This document shows positions 52,476-64,000 of a stretch of DNA of 64,000 nt, one piece after another. The stretch covers positions 2,277,929 through 2,341,928 of the forward strand of contig OX459104.1 of NCBI GenBank assembly GCA_949775045.1, read 5' to 3'. The position numbers and the translations under genes were made by a program. Each line of letters starts with the position of its first letter. Position 1 is the first letter of the stretch. Below the pieces are notes generated by a model. The model saw only the letters and a list, made by a program, of their open reading frames with translations, made no database searches and was not told the DNA's origin. Origin of the DNA: Metridium senile. Its lineage: Eukaryota > Cnidaria > Anthozoa > Actiniaria > Metridiidae.

Positions 52476-52929
52476 ATGACTGGATAGAAAAAGGCTGAGG
52501 GAATCTTTTCAAAGAATCGTAACGGAAAAAATAGCTTTTTACAAAAGGAACAAGTTACATCGCTTTTTCATTTAAAATTTAGTCGCTGCTCCTCGTATAT
52601 GATATCGATTGTATTTATTAAAAGATACATGGATTATTTATCCTTTCCTCAGGTCCTAAAAGTCGCCGTACCTTAATGTGATTTATGACGACTCATGTCG
52701 TTTAAAGGCGTTTTAAGAAAAGATATGAGGAAATCGTATCAAAGATCTGCCTATTGTTCTGGTGCAATCTCAACCTGTTAAAAAAAAAGAAAAACAATCT
52801 CGCGCGCTAATCAAAGTCTTTTGTTACTTCTCACCTACAATACCATGTATGGTGATGGCACTGTTTTCAAGATTTCATACGGTATCTCTGATACGTGGGA
52901 CACAACTTGAGTCAATTTTAATGCAGGAT

Positions 52930-53125
52930 ATTTTTTTCCCATTCTACGTACTATGTGCAGGAAGTTTTTTTTTCAACTTGCACGAATATTTGTTTTGTCA
53001 TTGTTGCTGTGCACGATTTGTTTTTTTCTCTCTTTATATAAGGCTGTGCTCGAATTTTTTTTTGGTATTTGCCCACATACTCCCCCCCCCCCCCCCCCCC
53101 CCTCCCCCTGGTCCGTCCCTTACTA
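52930..53125. mobile_element. Partial copy of the 59967-60700 element
   Basis: GTGCAGG, a T-run, TTGCACGAATATTTGTTTT, then a long C-run followed by CCTGGTCCGTCCC. This resembles the TGCACGA...C-run...GGTCCACCCC layout of the element at 59967-60700. Confidence 0.45.
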
Positions 53126-53639
53126 TGTTACATGAAATGTTTTAAATGTATTCAAATAGGTTATCAAAATTTAGGGATAGATTGTGGGATTCCCCAAAAA
53201 AATATCGAGCACAGGTTTAAACTTGAAAAAAAAAAATTTCGTGCACAAAACAAAACAAACAAACTAAAAAAACCCTGAAAAAATTATCGTTCAAAGCTGA
53301 AAAGTACCCATCATTCAAATATCTAATGGCCCTCCCCTTAACAAAATGAATGTCGTTTGATATCACCATTTTGGTATAGGAGCACTATATTATGATAGAA
53401 ACTTGAGCCTGTTTGCTTATTGAATTGTCTTTGAATGGAAAGCCCTATTTGATATTTGCACTAGGTCGTTAATTGATCTTAACTTAATGGGATTCTAGAA
53501 CGTTTAGTTGATAGACTTAGACATTCATTTCGAACGAATTAAGCATCAGTTACATATACGACATAATTTCGAACGAAGCATCAGTTATATATACGACATT
53601 CATTTCGAACGAAGCACCAGTTATAAGACATACTTTAAA

Positions 53640-53692
53640 AAGCTACTTTAAAAAGCTACTTTAAAAAGCTACTTTAAAAAGCTACTTTTAAA
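53640..53692. repeat. 13-bp tandem repeat (TACTTTAAAAAGC)
   Basis: About four consecutive copies. The same motif recurs singly at 53873, 54035 and 54548. Confidence 0.8.
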
Positions 53693-54212
53693 ATATTTTT
53701 CTTTTTATCTTTTTATTCTCTTCTCTTTCTTCCCTTTTGGATTCATTATTTATTTCCTTTTTTTCTTTCCTTTTCTACACATTTAATTTTCTGATCTATA
53801 TATTCTCGATCCATGTCGGCTTTCAGCTAGTAATATTTAGACATTAATCAGATTCATGAGTTACATAAGACACTACTTTAAAAAACATATATACTTTTTA
53901 GATATACATATTTTCTTTTCTTAATTTTTCCTTCCCTTTTCTACACAAGTTGTCATCTAAAACAGTCCCATTTTCTGTTTGCTTTACGTTGATAGAGTCA
54001 GACATTAATCAGAGGGATCAGTTACATAAAGGCACTACTTTAAAAAGCTACTTTTTAGATATATTTTCTATTCTTTTTTCTTTCTCAATTTTTCCTTCCT
54101 TTTACTACACGTATTGTCATCTATATCTATTCCCATTTTCTGTTTGCTTTAAGTTGATAGAGTCAGACATTAATCAGAAGATTCAGTTACATATAGGGCA
54201 CTACTTTTTAGA

Positions 54213-54443
54213 TACACCTACTTGCAGTAAGGTTGGCATACAAAATAGAACATTTGTCACAAAGAAAATAGAACATTTGTGATTTAGTGCGAAAGGAATT
54301 AATTAAAAGACAAAAGAGAGAGTTCAGCTTGAGTGATCTTCTTTTGTCTTTTAATCAATTCCTATCGTACTAAATCCTAATGTTCTATTTTCTTTATAAC
54401 AAATGTATATTTTTGTATGACAACCTTACTGCAAGTAGGTGTA
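54213..54443. mobile_element. 231-bp hairpin MITE (ACACCTACTTGCAGTAAGGT)
   Basis: ACACCTACTTGCAGTAAGGT, then GAAAATAGAACATT, GATTTAGTGCGA and TTAAAAGACAAAAG pair with CTTTTGTCTTTTAA, TCGTACTAAATC, AATGTTCTATTTTC and ACCTTACTGCAAGTAGGTGT. The loop is about 30 bp. Confidence 0.88.
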
Positions 54444-54743
54444 TATATATTCTTTTTTTTCTTTTCTTGTTTTTTTCTTCCCTTTTCTACACTTGTTGTA
54501 ATCTATATCTATTCCCATTTTCTGTTTGCTTTAAGATGATAGAGTTTAAAAAGCTACTTTTGAAAATGACTGCAGTGTTAATTAAAACTCTACTTCTCAA
54601 AATATTTTCTTTTTTTTCTTCTTTTTCTTCCGTTTTTCTTTTATTCTGTTTGTTTGTTGTTAATGTTGTTGCATTCCTGTCATCTTTGCCAGTTTTTAGT
54701 ATTATTAGCTTTTTTTCTGATCCGATGTTAGTGGGGATTAAGT

Positions 54744-56410
54744 AAAAAATATAGATTACGAAAAGGCCACCTTCCTTAATCCCCCAGTCTCACGTTATCT
54801 ATCATTGTTGATCTATTTTCCAGAAGACGCATTTGTACAGGTTTAGCCTCAGTGTCAGTGTCAAAATATTCACAAATTCCAAGCAAATCACAGGAACGAA
54901 AATGCTATCGCTTAACAATACAATTCACATTTGAATTTTTAACTGAAGTAATTTCATAGATTCACTATCCATTGTGTTCTATCTTAGTTACTGTTGTTAC
55001 GTCCGACAAGCCAAATACGTTTTTCTCAATATACAGCACGAATATACATGGATTGCTGAAAACTTTGTAAGTCTTAGAATTTATGTTTTCTAAGAGTGCG
55101 TTAGGAAAAAAACGTAAATGCGGTAAATATTTCTGAAATCTACGATGTTTGTCGTTTCATGTTCACTCAAGCAAATGTAATTGTGGATCTATGATAAACT
55201 GGAGTATTTAATGAAAGCTACTTACCTCTTTCCCTACTACAAGTCCCCAACACAACAGCCTATGAGCCAGATTGACCAAAACTGTTCATTTTATAAACGC
55301 ACTGATCAACCAATGAGCATGCGAAATCATAAAATACTATGTTAGCCAATCAGCAACCTTGAAAACTGTGACATCACTTAATGGTGGACGTTGAGCCAAT
55401 CAGCGTTCTCCAAGGCAGTTACGTCACAGTAATATGTGATTAACCTTGAATAGAAAAAACAGATCAAAGGGACATTGATTAAAATTTGTTTTGAGAACTC
55501 TCGATATCTTTAGAAAGATCTACCAGAGTAGTTTGCGCACTAATGGTTGTACTAATCTAATAAAAAACAAATTGTAATGTGTATGATCATACTGTAATGA
55601 CTTAATTTTTCATTAATTTTTTTTTCGATTTTTTTTTTTTACATTTTTCTTTTTCAATACATTTTAAAAACGTTTTAGAGCACTTTGAACATGTCAAGTT
55701 TATAAAGATTATCATTATTATTATTTGAACATTGTAAAGCGTTGTTGAACGCTACGAATTCAATGAACTATAAACGGTATATAAATTATCTTTATTACAT
55801 TGTTATTATTCTTAGTAGATCAAAACCATTTGATATAAGATTAATAAAAGATTTAGCTAACTGTAGCCATTTTTTACTTTTCTGCAATTATTTCGAGAAA
55901 AGATCGAAAAACCATGATTTTGAGGCCTTATTTCTGCATGTCTGTATGGACGCCGTGAAGCGTGAAAGTATAGCTGACCAAATGTTAACACGTGTTTTCC
56001 GATGAAGTAAAAACAAAATAACAAAGATAGAGCGATAGATACTATTTCGTTACATGGATGTTTTTGAATTTCAAAAAAGCCGTAAATCTAAAAGTTATAT
56101 ATTAATTTACTTGATTCGATGAAAGGATTATAGCCCCCCTTAGAGAGCTTAAAACGCAATGGCCCGCTAAAATGAATAGGATTTGCACTACTCAAATCTA
56201 AAAACACCGTCTAAGAAGGATTACTAATTATAATCTTTTTGGTAATTTGAAAGTTTGTGTAAATTAGCTCAATAAGGTCCAATAAGTACAATATTGAAAT
56301 AAGTTGATTACAATTCGTCAACTTGCTGGTACAGTTAATATAAGTAACGATTTCCTATGAAAAGGCCAAATTTTTATATTATCTTGTTTTTTTAAATTTA
56401 TTCATATCCA
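54744..56410. other. Intergenic; possible minus-strand 5' exon only
   Basis: At about 55295 the minus strand has TTTATAAAATG, and about 60 bp on there is a GAGGTAAGTAG donor (55226-55236). This could be a non-coding first exon, but the ATG reads only nine codons. An 87-codon plus-strand frame at 55742-56005 resembles nothing I know and looks AT-biased. Nothing else recognised. Confidence 0.3.
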
Positions 56411-56424
56411 TTTATTTATACACT

Positions 56425-57180
56425 AGAGCGCAAACACTATATCCATGGTATAAAATCAAATTACTGCTGTGGAATAGACCATGGAATAAAATCAAATTAA
56501 TGCTGTGGAATGGAGCGCAAACACTATATCCATGGAATAAAATCAAATTACTGCTGTGGAATAGAGCGCAAACACTATATCCATGGTATAAAATCAAATT
56601 ACTGCTGTGGAATAGAGCGCAAACACTATATCCATGGAATAAAATCAAATTAATGCTGTGGAATGGAGCGCAAACACTATATCCATGGAATAAAATCAAA
56701 TTACTGCTGTGGAATAGAGCGCAAACACTATATCCATGGAATAAAATCAAATTAATGCTGTGGAATGGAGCGCAAACACTATATCCATGGAATAAAATCA
56801 AATTAATGCTGTGGAATAGAGCGCAAACACTATATCCATGGAATAAAATCAAATTAATGCTGTGGAATGGAGCGCAAACACTATATCCATGGAATAAAAT
56901 CAAATTACTGCTGTGGAATGGAGCGCAAACACTATATCCATGGAATAAAATCAAATTACTGCTGTGGAATAGAGCGCAAACACTATATCCATGGAATAAA
57001 ATCAAATTACTGCTGTGGAATGGAGCGCAAACACTATATCCATGGAATAAAATCAAATTACTGCTGTGGAATAGAGCGCAAATATAATACTATATCCATG
57101 GAATAAAATCAAATTACTGCTGTGGAATAGAGCGCAAATATAATACTATATCCATGGTATAAAATAAAATTACTGCTGTG
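56425..57180. repeat. 51-bp tandem repeat, ~14 copies
   Basis: The unit contains GCGCAAACACTATATCCATG, GAATAAAATCAAATTACTGC and TGTGGAATAGA. Units alternate ACTGC/ATGC and AATAGAG/AATGGAG. The period is 51 bp, so 17-residue frames are open on both strands. Near the right end two units carry an inserted TATAA. Confidence 0.9.
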
Positions 57181-57289
57181 TAATAGTTCTTATTTAGTAA
57201 CTATTAGTTACTATCAAAGACAAGTAAAGTTGTAATGAGGTATTGTTTCCTTTAGAAAACCGACGCATGAGCAACCCGTACAAGTTTTT

Positions 57290-57530
57290 TTTATCGTACA
57301 TTATTTTCACTCCAATTGTTTCCTTAGAAACATCGTTGCAGTCCACACTAGTTTAACCGCTAGTTATCGTACATTTTTACTCCAATTGTTTCCTTAGAAA
57401 CATCGTTGCAGTCCACACTAGTTTAACCGCTGGTTATCGTACATGTTTACTCCAATAGTTTCCTTAGAAACATCGACGCAGTCAACACTAGTTTAACCGT
57501 TGGTTATCGTACATTTTTACTCAGTAATCA
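57290..57530. repeat. 70-bp tandem repeat, ~3.5 copies
   Basis: The unit contains TACTCCAATTGTTTCCTTAG, AAACATCGTTGCAGTCCACA and CTAGTTTAACCGCTAGTTAT. Relatives at 2290-2450. Confidence 0.85.
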
Positions 57531-57574
57531 GAAACGTTTGGAAGCTGACTACCGGCTTCTTAATATGCCACTTG

Positions 57575-58825
57575 GAATACACCTATTTCAAAAAGGTTGT
57601 CCAAGGCGACAGGTCATTACAAGACAGCTAGAAAGGATTTATAGGCATACAATATGTCAAAAAGGATGTCCAACGTGATAGGCCATTGTAAGAGAGAAAG
57701 GAATTATAAGCATACACCCATTTCAAAAACTGAGGCTGTCCAAGGCGATAGGCCATTGTAAGACAGAAAGGATTTATAGGCATACACCTATTTCAAAAAA
57801 GCTGCCCAAGGCGAAAGGCTGTTGCAAGACAGAAAGGAATTATAGGCATACAGGCTAAGGTTGCCCAAGGCGTTAGGTCATTCCAAAACGTGAAGGAATC
57901 ATAGACATACACCTATTTCAAAAAGGTTGTCCTTTTAAGGCGTTAGGCCAATGCAAGACAGAAAGGAATTATAGGCATACACCTATTTCAAAAAGGTTGT
58001 CCAAGGCGATAGGTCATTGCAAGACAGAACGGATTTATAGGCATACACCTATTTCAAAAAGTTTGTCCAAGGCGAAAGGCTGTTGCAAGACAGAACGGAA
58101 TTATGGGCATACACCTATTTCAAAAACTGAGGTTGTCCCAGGCGATAGGTCATTGTAAGACAGAAAGGAATTATAGGCATACACCTATTTCAAAAACTGA
58201 GGTTGTCCCAGGCGATAGGTCATTGTAAGACAGAAAGGATTTATAGGCATACACCTATTTCAAAAAAGCTGCCCAAGGCGAAAGGCTGTTGCAAGACAGA
58301 AAGGATTTATAGGCATACACCTATTTCAAAACGTTTGTCCAGGGCGATAGGCAATTGTAAGACAGAAAGGATTTATAGGCATACACCTATTTCAAAAAGG
58401 TTGTCCAGGGCGATAGGCAATTGTAAGACAGAAAGGATTTATAGGCATACACGGCCTATTTCAAAAAGTTTGTCCAGGGCGATAGGCAATTGTAAGACAG
58501 AAAGGATTTATAGGCATACACCTATTTCAAAAAGGTTGTCCAAGGCGATAGGCCATTGCAAGACAGAAAGGATTTATAGGCATACACCTATTTCAAAAAG
58601 TTTGTCCAGGGCGATAGGCAATTGTAAGACAGAAAGGATTTATAGGCATACACCTATTTCAAAAAGGTTGTCCACGGCGATAGACAATTGTAAGACAGAA
58701 AGGATTTATAGGCATACACCTATTTCAAAAAGGTTGTCCACGGCGATAGACAATTGTAAGACAGAAAGGATTTATAGGCATACACCTATTTCAAAAAGTT
58801 TGTCCACGGCGATAGGCAATTATTA
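57575..58825. repeat. 66-bp tandem repeat, ~19 copies
   Basis: The unit contains TTGTCCAAGGCGATAGGCCA, TTGTAAGACAGAAAGGATTT and ATAGGCATACACCTATTTCA. The period is 66 bp in the right half, giving a 22-residue periodic frame; the left half is more irregular. GCATACACCTAT is a partial palindrome in each unit. Confidence 0.88.
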
Positions 58826-59011
58826 GGCACCTAACCCCAATAAATTATAACGCTCTGCCTTGAGATAAGAAGCTATTTAGCAGAGATCTGTGCAATAAAA
58901 TCTGTGGCACTTTTTTACCGATATTTCCTTGCGTGACACGAGCGAGGGTTTAGTCTGTACGTCTTTTCTTTGGTCAGAGATATGCTCAATATTATTACTC
59001 AAAATAAAATA

Positions 59012-59506
59012 TAATTGTTGATCTATTGATTGGGCTTTACCCCGTCAATCGAATGATTCGGAAATCGAATACAATCGAACGCAATTATATGATTGGATTC
59101 GATTGCATTCGGCAATCGAACGAAATCGAACGCCAAAAACTGTGAATTCGATGATTGCGTTCGATTTCCGAACAATCGAATGGTTGATTGCAATTGAGTA
59201 CCATATGAATAAACGTAAATTTACAGCAAAATATATGAATTATACTACTAATTATATATTACTGTAATTATATAAGTAATTATATATTACGACTGTAAAT
59301 TAGTGAAAATGTCTTTTTCTTGCAATTGAACGCAATCGAATGTTCGATTGCAATCGAATTTCTCAAACATTTTTGAATTCGATTGCGTTCGATTGATCCG
59401 AACGTTCGATTGACTACGCCGGGGCTTTACTCACTGTGTAATGTTTGTGTACTACGTTTCGACGCCATTTTGGTGTCTGAAAGCCCAACCAATGGATCAA
59501 CAATTA
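59012..59506. mobile_element. ~495-bp MITE rich in CGAATG/CAATCGAAC palindromes
   Basis: TAATTGTTGATCTATTGATT followed by GGGCTTT at the left is inverted at the right as AAAGCCCAACCAATGGATCA with ACAATTA. The interior has many GATTGCGTTCGATT-type palindromes arranged symmetrically. Confidence 0.7.
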
Positions 59507-59677
59507 CAGTGCGAATCAAAAAAACCGTAGGAACCTAGAAATATTTTAGAAATCGTTTATTTTTCGTTGAGCAACTCAGAAACTTTTTGTAGTTAGAGTT
59601 GTTTGTGAGTTGTTCAACGAACAATAAAGGATTTTTTAAATATTTCTGGGTGCCCACGGTTTTTTCGATTCGCACTG
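59507..59677. mobile_element. 171-bp Tc1/mariner-like MITE with TA duplication
   Basis: It begins CAGTGCGAATCAAAAAAACC and ends with the inverse GGTTTTTTCGATTCGCACTG, flanked by TA on both sides (59505-59506, 59678-59679). The arms extend about 75 bp. CAGT termini and TA duplication are typical of Tc1/mariner-derived MITEs. It abuts or disrupts the right end of the 59012-59506 element. Confidence 0.82.
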
Positions 59678-59966
59678 TAATAACCAACTCAATGCAGAGA
59701 AGCGTTTCAGATCAACAATAAAATATTATATTTACATGTCGCTTATGTCATCATGGACGATTTTAGCCACCACGGTCTTTTTCTTCACTTTGAGTGGTTT
59801 TGGAAAACGTTCTTGCAGCAAATAACAGTAATAAAATGTTCATGTAGTTTGAGAGCCAGATAAACAACATTGATATTACGCTTTCAATTAAAGATATCCC
59901 CGTCTAATAGTCTCAGCATATAATTATTAAACAAAGGCAAGAAACTCCTTAATGACTTTAAGGCTG

Positions 59967-60700
59967 TTAGGGGTGGACCATTAGAAGTTGGGGGGGAGGG
60001 GGGGGGGGATATTTTTGTGCAGGTTATTTCTTTTTCGCCGCACGGGTTGTGCAAGATTTTTTTTTCGACCACAGAGGTCTTCTTTTTTTTAAAAGAATTT
60101 TGTTCTCTGACATCTAAAGAGAAATATTAAAACAACTGTTTGTGTTTTGGTTAAACTTTTGAAAAGTCCGTTTTTCCGTTTTATTTATTAGTCTGGTACA
60201 ACGCGCAGTTACTTCGCGACTTTGTTCAGCTAACTTTCGGGCGATTTGTTCACTTTTTGTCGGGAAAACACACCGAGGTCGACTTGGGCAAGTCTATGTC
60301 TTGGTATATATTGCATACTGTTACAAAGTGCGTAAGTCTCGGATTTTTGTGCTTTTGGTGTCTCAAAGTCTTGGATTTTCGTGTTTTTGATGTCTGAAAG
60401 TCTCTGATTTTTGTGTTTATGATGTCTCAAAATCTCGGATTTTCGTGTTTTGGATTTCTCGTCTCGAATTTTTAAATACAGTAAATATATGAGCTGATAT
60501 ATTTCTAGAATCTCAGGCTCGGATTTTAATATTTTACCATTCGCTACCCCTCAAGGTTCTGCAATTTTTCTTTTAGAGCTTGGCTCTGAGCAGGATTTTT
60601 TTTTGGGCGCATGGGCCGTGCACGTTTTTTATTTTGGGAATTGCCCCCCCCCCCCCTCCTCCCCCCCCCCTCTCCCAACTTCTAATGGTCCACCCCTTAT
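59967..60700. mobile_element. ~730-bp element with GGGGTGGACCATTAGAAGTT ends
   Basis: TTAGGGGTGGACCATTAGAA with GTTGGGGGGG at the left is inverted at the right as CCCAACTTCTAATGGTCCAC with CCCTTA. The interior contains the 34-bp repeat below. No coding sequence. Confidence 0.78.
60330..60460. repeat. ~34-bp tandem repeat, ~4 copies
   Basis: GTCTCGGATTTTTGTGCTTT-type units with GGTGTCTCAAA or GATGTCTGAAA links, inside the 59967-60700 element. Confidence 0.7.
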
Positions 60701-60821
60701 ATAAGTGATTAGAACAGCTGATACGATTAATCAAGAGCTGTAACACAGATCTGCTAAATTAGCTTCTTATGTAGCTTATATATAGCTTCTCAGTATAATA
60801 TTTAAATAACTTGATAATAAA

Positions 60822-61205
60822 TGAATGGATGAATGGATGGATGGATGGATGGATAAATGGATGGATGGATGGATGGATGAATAAATGGATGGATGGATGA
60901 ATAAATGGATGGATGGATAAATGGATGGATGGATGAATAAATGGATGGATGGATGAATAAATGGATGGATGGATGTATAAACGAATAAATGAATAAATGG
61001 ATGGATGGATGTATAAACGAATGGATGAATACATGGATGGATGGATGAATAAATGGATGGATGAATAAATGGATGGATGGATGAATAAATGGATGGATGG
61101 ATGTATAAACGAATGGATGAATACATGGATGGATGGATGAATAAACGAATGGATGAATAAATGGATGGATGGATGAATGCACGAACGAACGAATTATTGA
61201 GTAAA
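60822..61205. repeat. (GGAT)n/(GAAT)n microsatellite
   Basis: GGATGGATGGATGAATAAAT repeats with GTATAAACGAATG interruptions in a higher-order pattern. The I-H-P-S frames on the minus strand are artefacts. Confidence 0.9.
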
Positions 61206-62030
61206 TGGAAACTGATACGTCTTTTGAGTCCAACAAATATCTAAAATGTCAACATCATCATTACAATCATTTAAAATTTATGCAATTTAGTTGATCATCA
61301 TTATCATCATAAATATAAATTAAAATCATAATTAGTTATAACTCTATTCCAAACTAATTTGTTTTAAATTATTGTTAATAATCGGTAATAAGTACTTCGT
61401 GGAGTATGGCATGCAGTAAAGGATTTTAAAGTACTTCAATAAATCTTTTCTAAAACTGCTTTTAGTCGATGTTTATCTGTGGGTGTTAAAATTCTCACTT
61501 TCAAAATCCCCCGATAATCGAATGTTCAAAATTACGAAAAATTGTTTCAATTTAAACACTATTTATATAATCGAAAAATGCATGTTCCATTTTAATACTA
61601 AAATCTCCTTTTTTTACTTGAATCAGTCAAAATTTCACTAAATTCCAAAAAATTGTATTTTATCAAGTATATTCGAATGTTTAAATGACGAAAATTTGTT
61701 TGAATTTAGAAATTAATTTTTCAATCGACCAAAAAATGTTCTATTTCAAGACTTTCGAAATTAAAAATTGCTTTTATCAAAATCTCACTAAACTCTAATA
61801 AATATTGTTCTAAAAATAATTAAAAAATAGTCTCAGACGTCAGGAAACATTTTGTTTAGGAAACCTTGTCTTTCAAAGTTGACGGAATTTCTCATTTCAA
61901 AATGGCAAGATATTGTTTACACTTTACTTCAAGAAATAATGCCTATTTTGGATTTGTATTTACTTTTTAATGTCAATCTTAAAACGTTATTTGGGCAAGA
62001 CGAAAAAAAGTTGACATCTATTCTCAAGTT
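61206..62030. other. AT-rich intergenic, no gene recognised
   Basis: Runs of AAATTTCACTAAATTC-type sequence recur loosely. A 63-codon frame at 61852-62043 shows no recognisable motif. Confidence 0.4.
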
Positions 62031-62690
62031 CGTTCCTGTTTAGCAACAAAGTAAATTTTGACTTTCTTTACAATTTTTTTCTCCTTAAAATGCTCTATAG
62101 ATTTGAATATGCAACAATAAAACATTCAATTGCATTGTGAAGAATTTATTAAAATCTAGCTAACATTTTTTTTCTTCGCCTTTCTCGAATTTTTTCCTGT
62201 TTAGCATATCAAAGTAATTTTTTTACAATTTTTTTTCTCCTTAAATATACTCTATAGATTTTTTTAGTTGATTTTTGTAAGTTTTGTTTGTCGGTGAAAA
62301 TGCAACAATATCTTATTTTGCAAAGAATTTATTGAAAAACTAAATAATTTTCACTTTCGTTTAAAATAGTTTGTTCTTGTTTTGCATCAAAGTAAATTTT
62401 GACGTTTTGACAATTTTTTCTCCTTAAAATACTCTTAAGCTTTTTTTAGTTTATTTTTGCAAAATTTAGATAAGAACTTACTGAAATCTAACATATGTTT
62501 TTACTTTTGCATTTCTCAAGATTTTTCCTGTTTCAATGTAAGTAGATTTTGAATATTATGGACATATACTGAATTTGCTTTCTCCAAAATTCTCCTTAGA
62601 TTTTTTTCACTTGATTTTTGCAAGGTGTTTCTATAAGTGAAAGAAATTTACATTTTGCAAAGAATTTATTGAGAACAAGTTTTCTTGTGG
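62030..62690. repeat. Degenerate ~165-bp AT-rich tandem repeat, ~4 copies
   Basis: The order CAAAGTAAATTTTGAC, CAATTTTTTCTCCTTAAAAT, ACTCTATAGATTT and GCAAAGAATTTATTGA recurs at about 62046, 62210, 62390 and, partly, 62530. Confidence 0.6.
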
Positions 62691-62835
62691 TAAATTCAGC
62701 TTTTGTAAGAGTTTGTTTATTATAGTATATGTATACAAACGGATACACAAAAGCTTGAAAAGATTATCACAAGAAAAGTATGATTTAGAAAGCACTTTGT
62801 TCTTTTTTGCCATACATTTTTGAAAATAATAATCA

Positions 62836-62893
62836 TAGTAAACTTTATTTATATAGCGCTAAATCCATTAGTTGTCCAAAGCGCTTTACATAG
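62836..62893 (+). repeat. Fragment of a widespread retroposon tail (TTTATATAGCGC / CAAAGCGCTTTACA)
   Basis: AACTTTATTTATATAGCGCT and GTCCAAAGCGCTTTACATAG are characteristic paired motifs of dispersed LINE/SINE 3' ends in many animal genomes. Only this fragment is present. Confidence 0.5.
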
Positions 62894-63104
62894 TAATATG
62901 ATATAGGTATAATTATATAAATGAACTAGCATTTTAAATGAAGATGAAGACGAAAAAAAAAACTAGGGAGAGAATATAAAAGAAAAGGTCAAAAAGACAA
63001 CGACCGTAGAAGGAGGGAGAGGAAAGCGATGACGAAGACAAAAGCGGAAAGATAGAAAATATGAGTTATAGAAGAACATTTAAAGAAGCAAAATAAAGAA
63101 AGAG

Positions 63105-63585
63105 CAAACATAAAATGACGGAGAAACACTAAAGCCCATGAAGTTAAATAAATATAAAAACGCTTTTTTAGATAAAAACCTGTTCTATATATAAAACAAT
63201 TTGTATATCTAAAAAAAACTGCCAACATATGTTCAAAAATAAGGAAAATACATGCACAAAAAGACGGAGAAACACTAAACTCCATGAAGTAAAATGAATA
63301 TAAAAAACATGTTTTAGTAAAACTGCAATTGTTTCCCCCCAAAAAACTATTCTATATATAAAACAATTTGTATATTAAAAAAACTGCCAACATACTATCT
63401 AAAAATGAGGAAAATACAAGCACAAAAAGGCGGAAAACACTAAACCCCATCAGGGAGTAAAATAACTGATAAAACAAAAATAAATAAATAAAAAACATGT
63501 TTTTACAAAACTGCAATTTTTTCCCAAAAAAACCTGTTCTATATATAAAACAATTTCTATATTAAAAAAAAAATGCAAACATACC
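63105..63585. repeat. ~150-bp tandem repeat x 3
   Basis: Ordered blocks CGGAGAAACACTAAA, CCCATGAAGTTAAATAA, CTGTTCTATATATAAAACAA and TGCCAACATATGTTCAAAAA recur at about 63118, 63263 and 63431. Confidence 0.8.
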
Positions 63586-63824
63586 TTCAAAACTTCGTCT
63601 ATATCCCAGCTCTGTCGCCCAACCTGAGACAGGATTTGAAATCACTGCAACTAATCTAAATTGATTAATGTATGTATAATTTCACTTGTATGAGATGTGT
63701 TTATGTTAAGAAATTCTTCTCGATTGGATATTGACATTTTGAAGTTGCTATGGTGATTTCATGTCAGGAATCCGGAGATTAAAATGTCGGCTTGCGAATT
63801 ATGAGATTATCGATTAAAAATGGT

Positions 63825-64000
63825 ACGCCGTAAAATGTTATTTTTACTGACGTTTTGCACGTATTTCCGTCGTCAGAGTCAAATGTGTAACAGATATTTG
63901 GACGGCAAATCGTTGTAAGAGTAAAAATGGTAACTTAGACACCGTATAAAAGAGTGTGCTACTGCTTACTGACGTTTAGCCGGGACGTTTATCCCAGTTA
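63825..64000. repeat. Copies of an ACTGACGTTT dispersed motif at the window edge
   Basis: TTTACTGACGTTTTGCACGT with CCGTCGTCAGAGTC, and GCTTACTGACGTTTAGCC, resemble the ACTGACGTTTCGAGC...CTTCGTCGGAGT blocks at 1549 and 7215. The sequence is cut by the window end. Confidence 0.45.

Larger units (their letters stand above)
53500..54740. repeat. Degenerate ~170-bp repeats with AT-rich filler
   Basis: GATAGAGTCAGACATTAATC occurs at about 53990 and 54160, with related segments at 53512, 53840 and 54538. Each is followed by TTCAGTTACATA-type and pyrimidine-rich stretches (CTACTTTTTAGATA; TTTTCTTTCCTTTT). Confidence 0.6.

Noticed and set aside
53069..53145. Proline-rich peptide
   Set aside because: Translation of a long C homopolymer within a MITE fragment.
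55742..56005. 87-codon plus-strand frame
   Set aside because: No recognisable motif, AT-driven composition, no splice or promoter support.
56412..58826. 17- and 22-residue repeat proteins
   Set aside because: Frames through 51-bp and 66-bp tandem repeats.
62989..63342. 117-codon hydrophobic minus-strand frame
   Set aside because: It crosses a 150-bp tandem repeat and is F/S/L-rich from purine-rich DNA; no family resemblance.

Overview
This is eukaryotic, almost certainly animal, DNA. It is AT-rich, has intron-split genes with GT-AG junctions, a single-exon class A GPCR, a Ngaro/DIRS-type tyrosine-recombinase retrotransposon, a LINE remnant, many hairpin-forming MITEs, and long mini- and microsatellites. 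The repeat mix and the GPCR fit a marine invertebrate, most likely a cnidarian such as a sea anemone or coral. That is inference; no marker gene fixes the species. There are no bacterial features (operons, RBS, CRISPR).

Genes. The left 37 kb is built around a tandem family of small secreted proteins on the minus strand. Two complete seven-exon paralogues can be assembled: copy A (8107-16739, 269 aa) and copy B (18674-37140, 261 aa). Exon phases match, exons 2-5 have identical lengths, and both have TATA boxes 52 bp upstream of the ATG. An orphan exon 1 (copy C, 7366-7442) and an unrelated signal-peptide first exon (4721-4823) lie to the left. The paralogues act as natural empty sites for each other. 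Intron 5 is 684 bp in A but 12.3 kb in B, and intron 4 is 267 bp in B but 1.6 kb in A, where an 81-bp minisatellite has grown. The only other clear host gene is an aminergic-like GPCR (49608-50612, minus) with two perfect X-box palindromes just upstream.

Mobile DNA. B intron 5 holds an apparent 11.4-kb insertion bounded by a perfect 15-bp inverted repeat (19435-30858). Nested inside is a 6.8-kb element (19562-26352) with CACAGG inverted ends, a possible 3-bp target duplication, and two arrays of about twelve 85-bp units just inside its ends. No transposase is visible. The same intron carries an 81-bp satellite and a 1.5-kb foldback element whose arms end in a CCGGAACACCCC-type minisatellite. 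At 38.4-48.3 kb, blocks of a 54-bp satellite flank a Ngaro-like element (39380-44064: gag, RT-RNase H, tyrosine recombinase, and B1-A2-B2 split direct repeats) whose 5' A1 repeat is missing. A 1.2-kb block beginning at copy B's TATA box is duplicated beside the satellite.

The right third (51-64 kb) is mostly intergenic: tetranucleotide tracts, 51-, 66- and 70-bp tandem repeats, and several MITEs, including a TA-flanked Tc1/mariner-like one at 59507-59677. Most long open frames in the window are only reading through tandem repeats whose period is a multiple of three.
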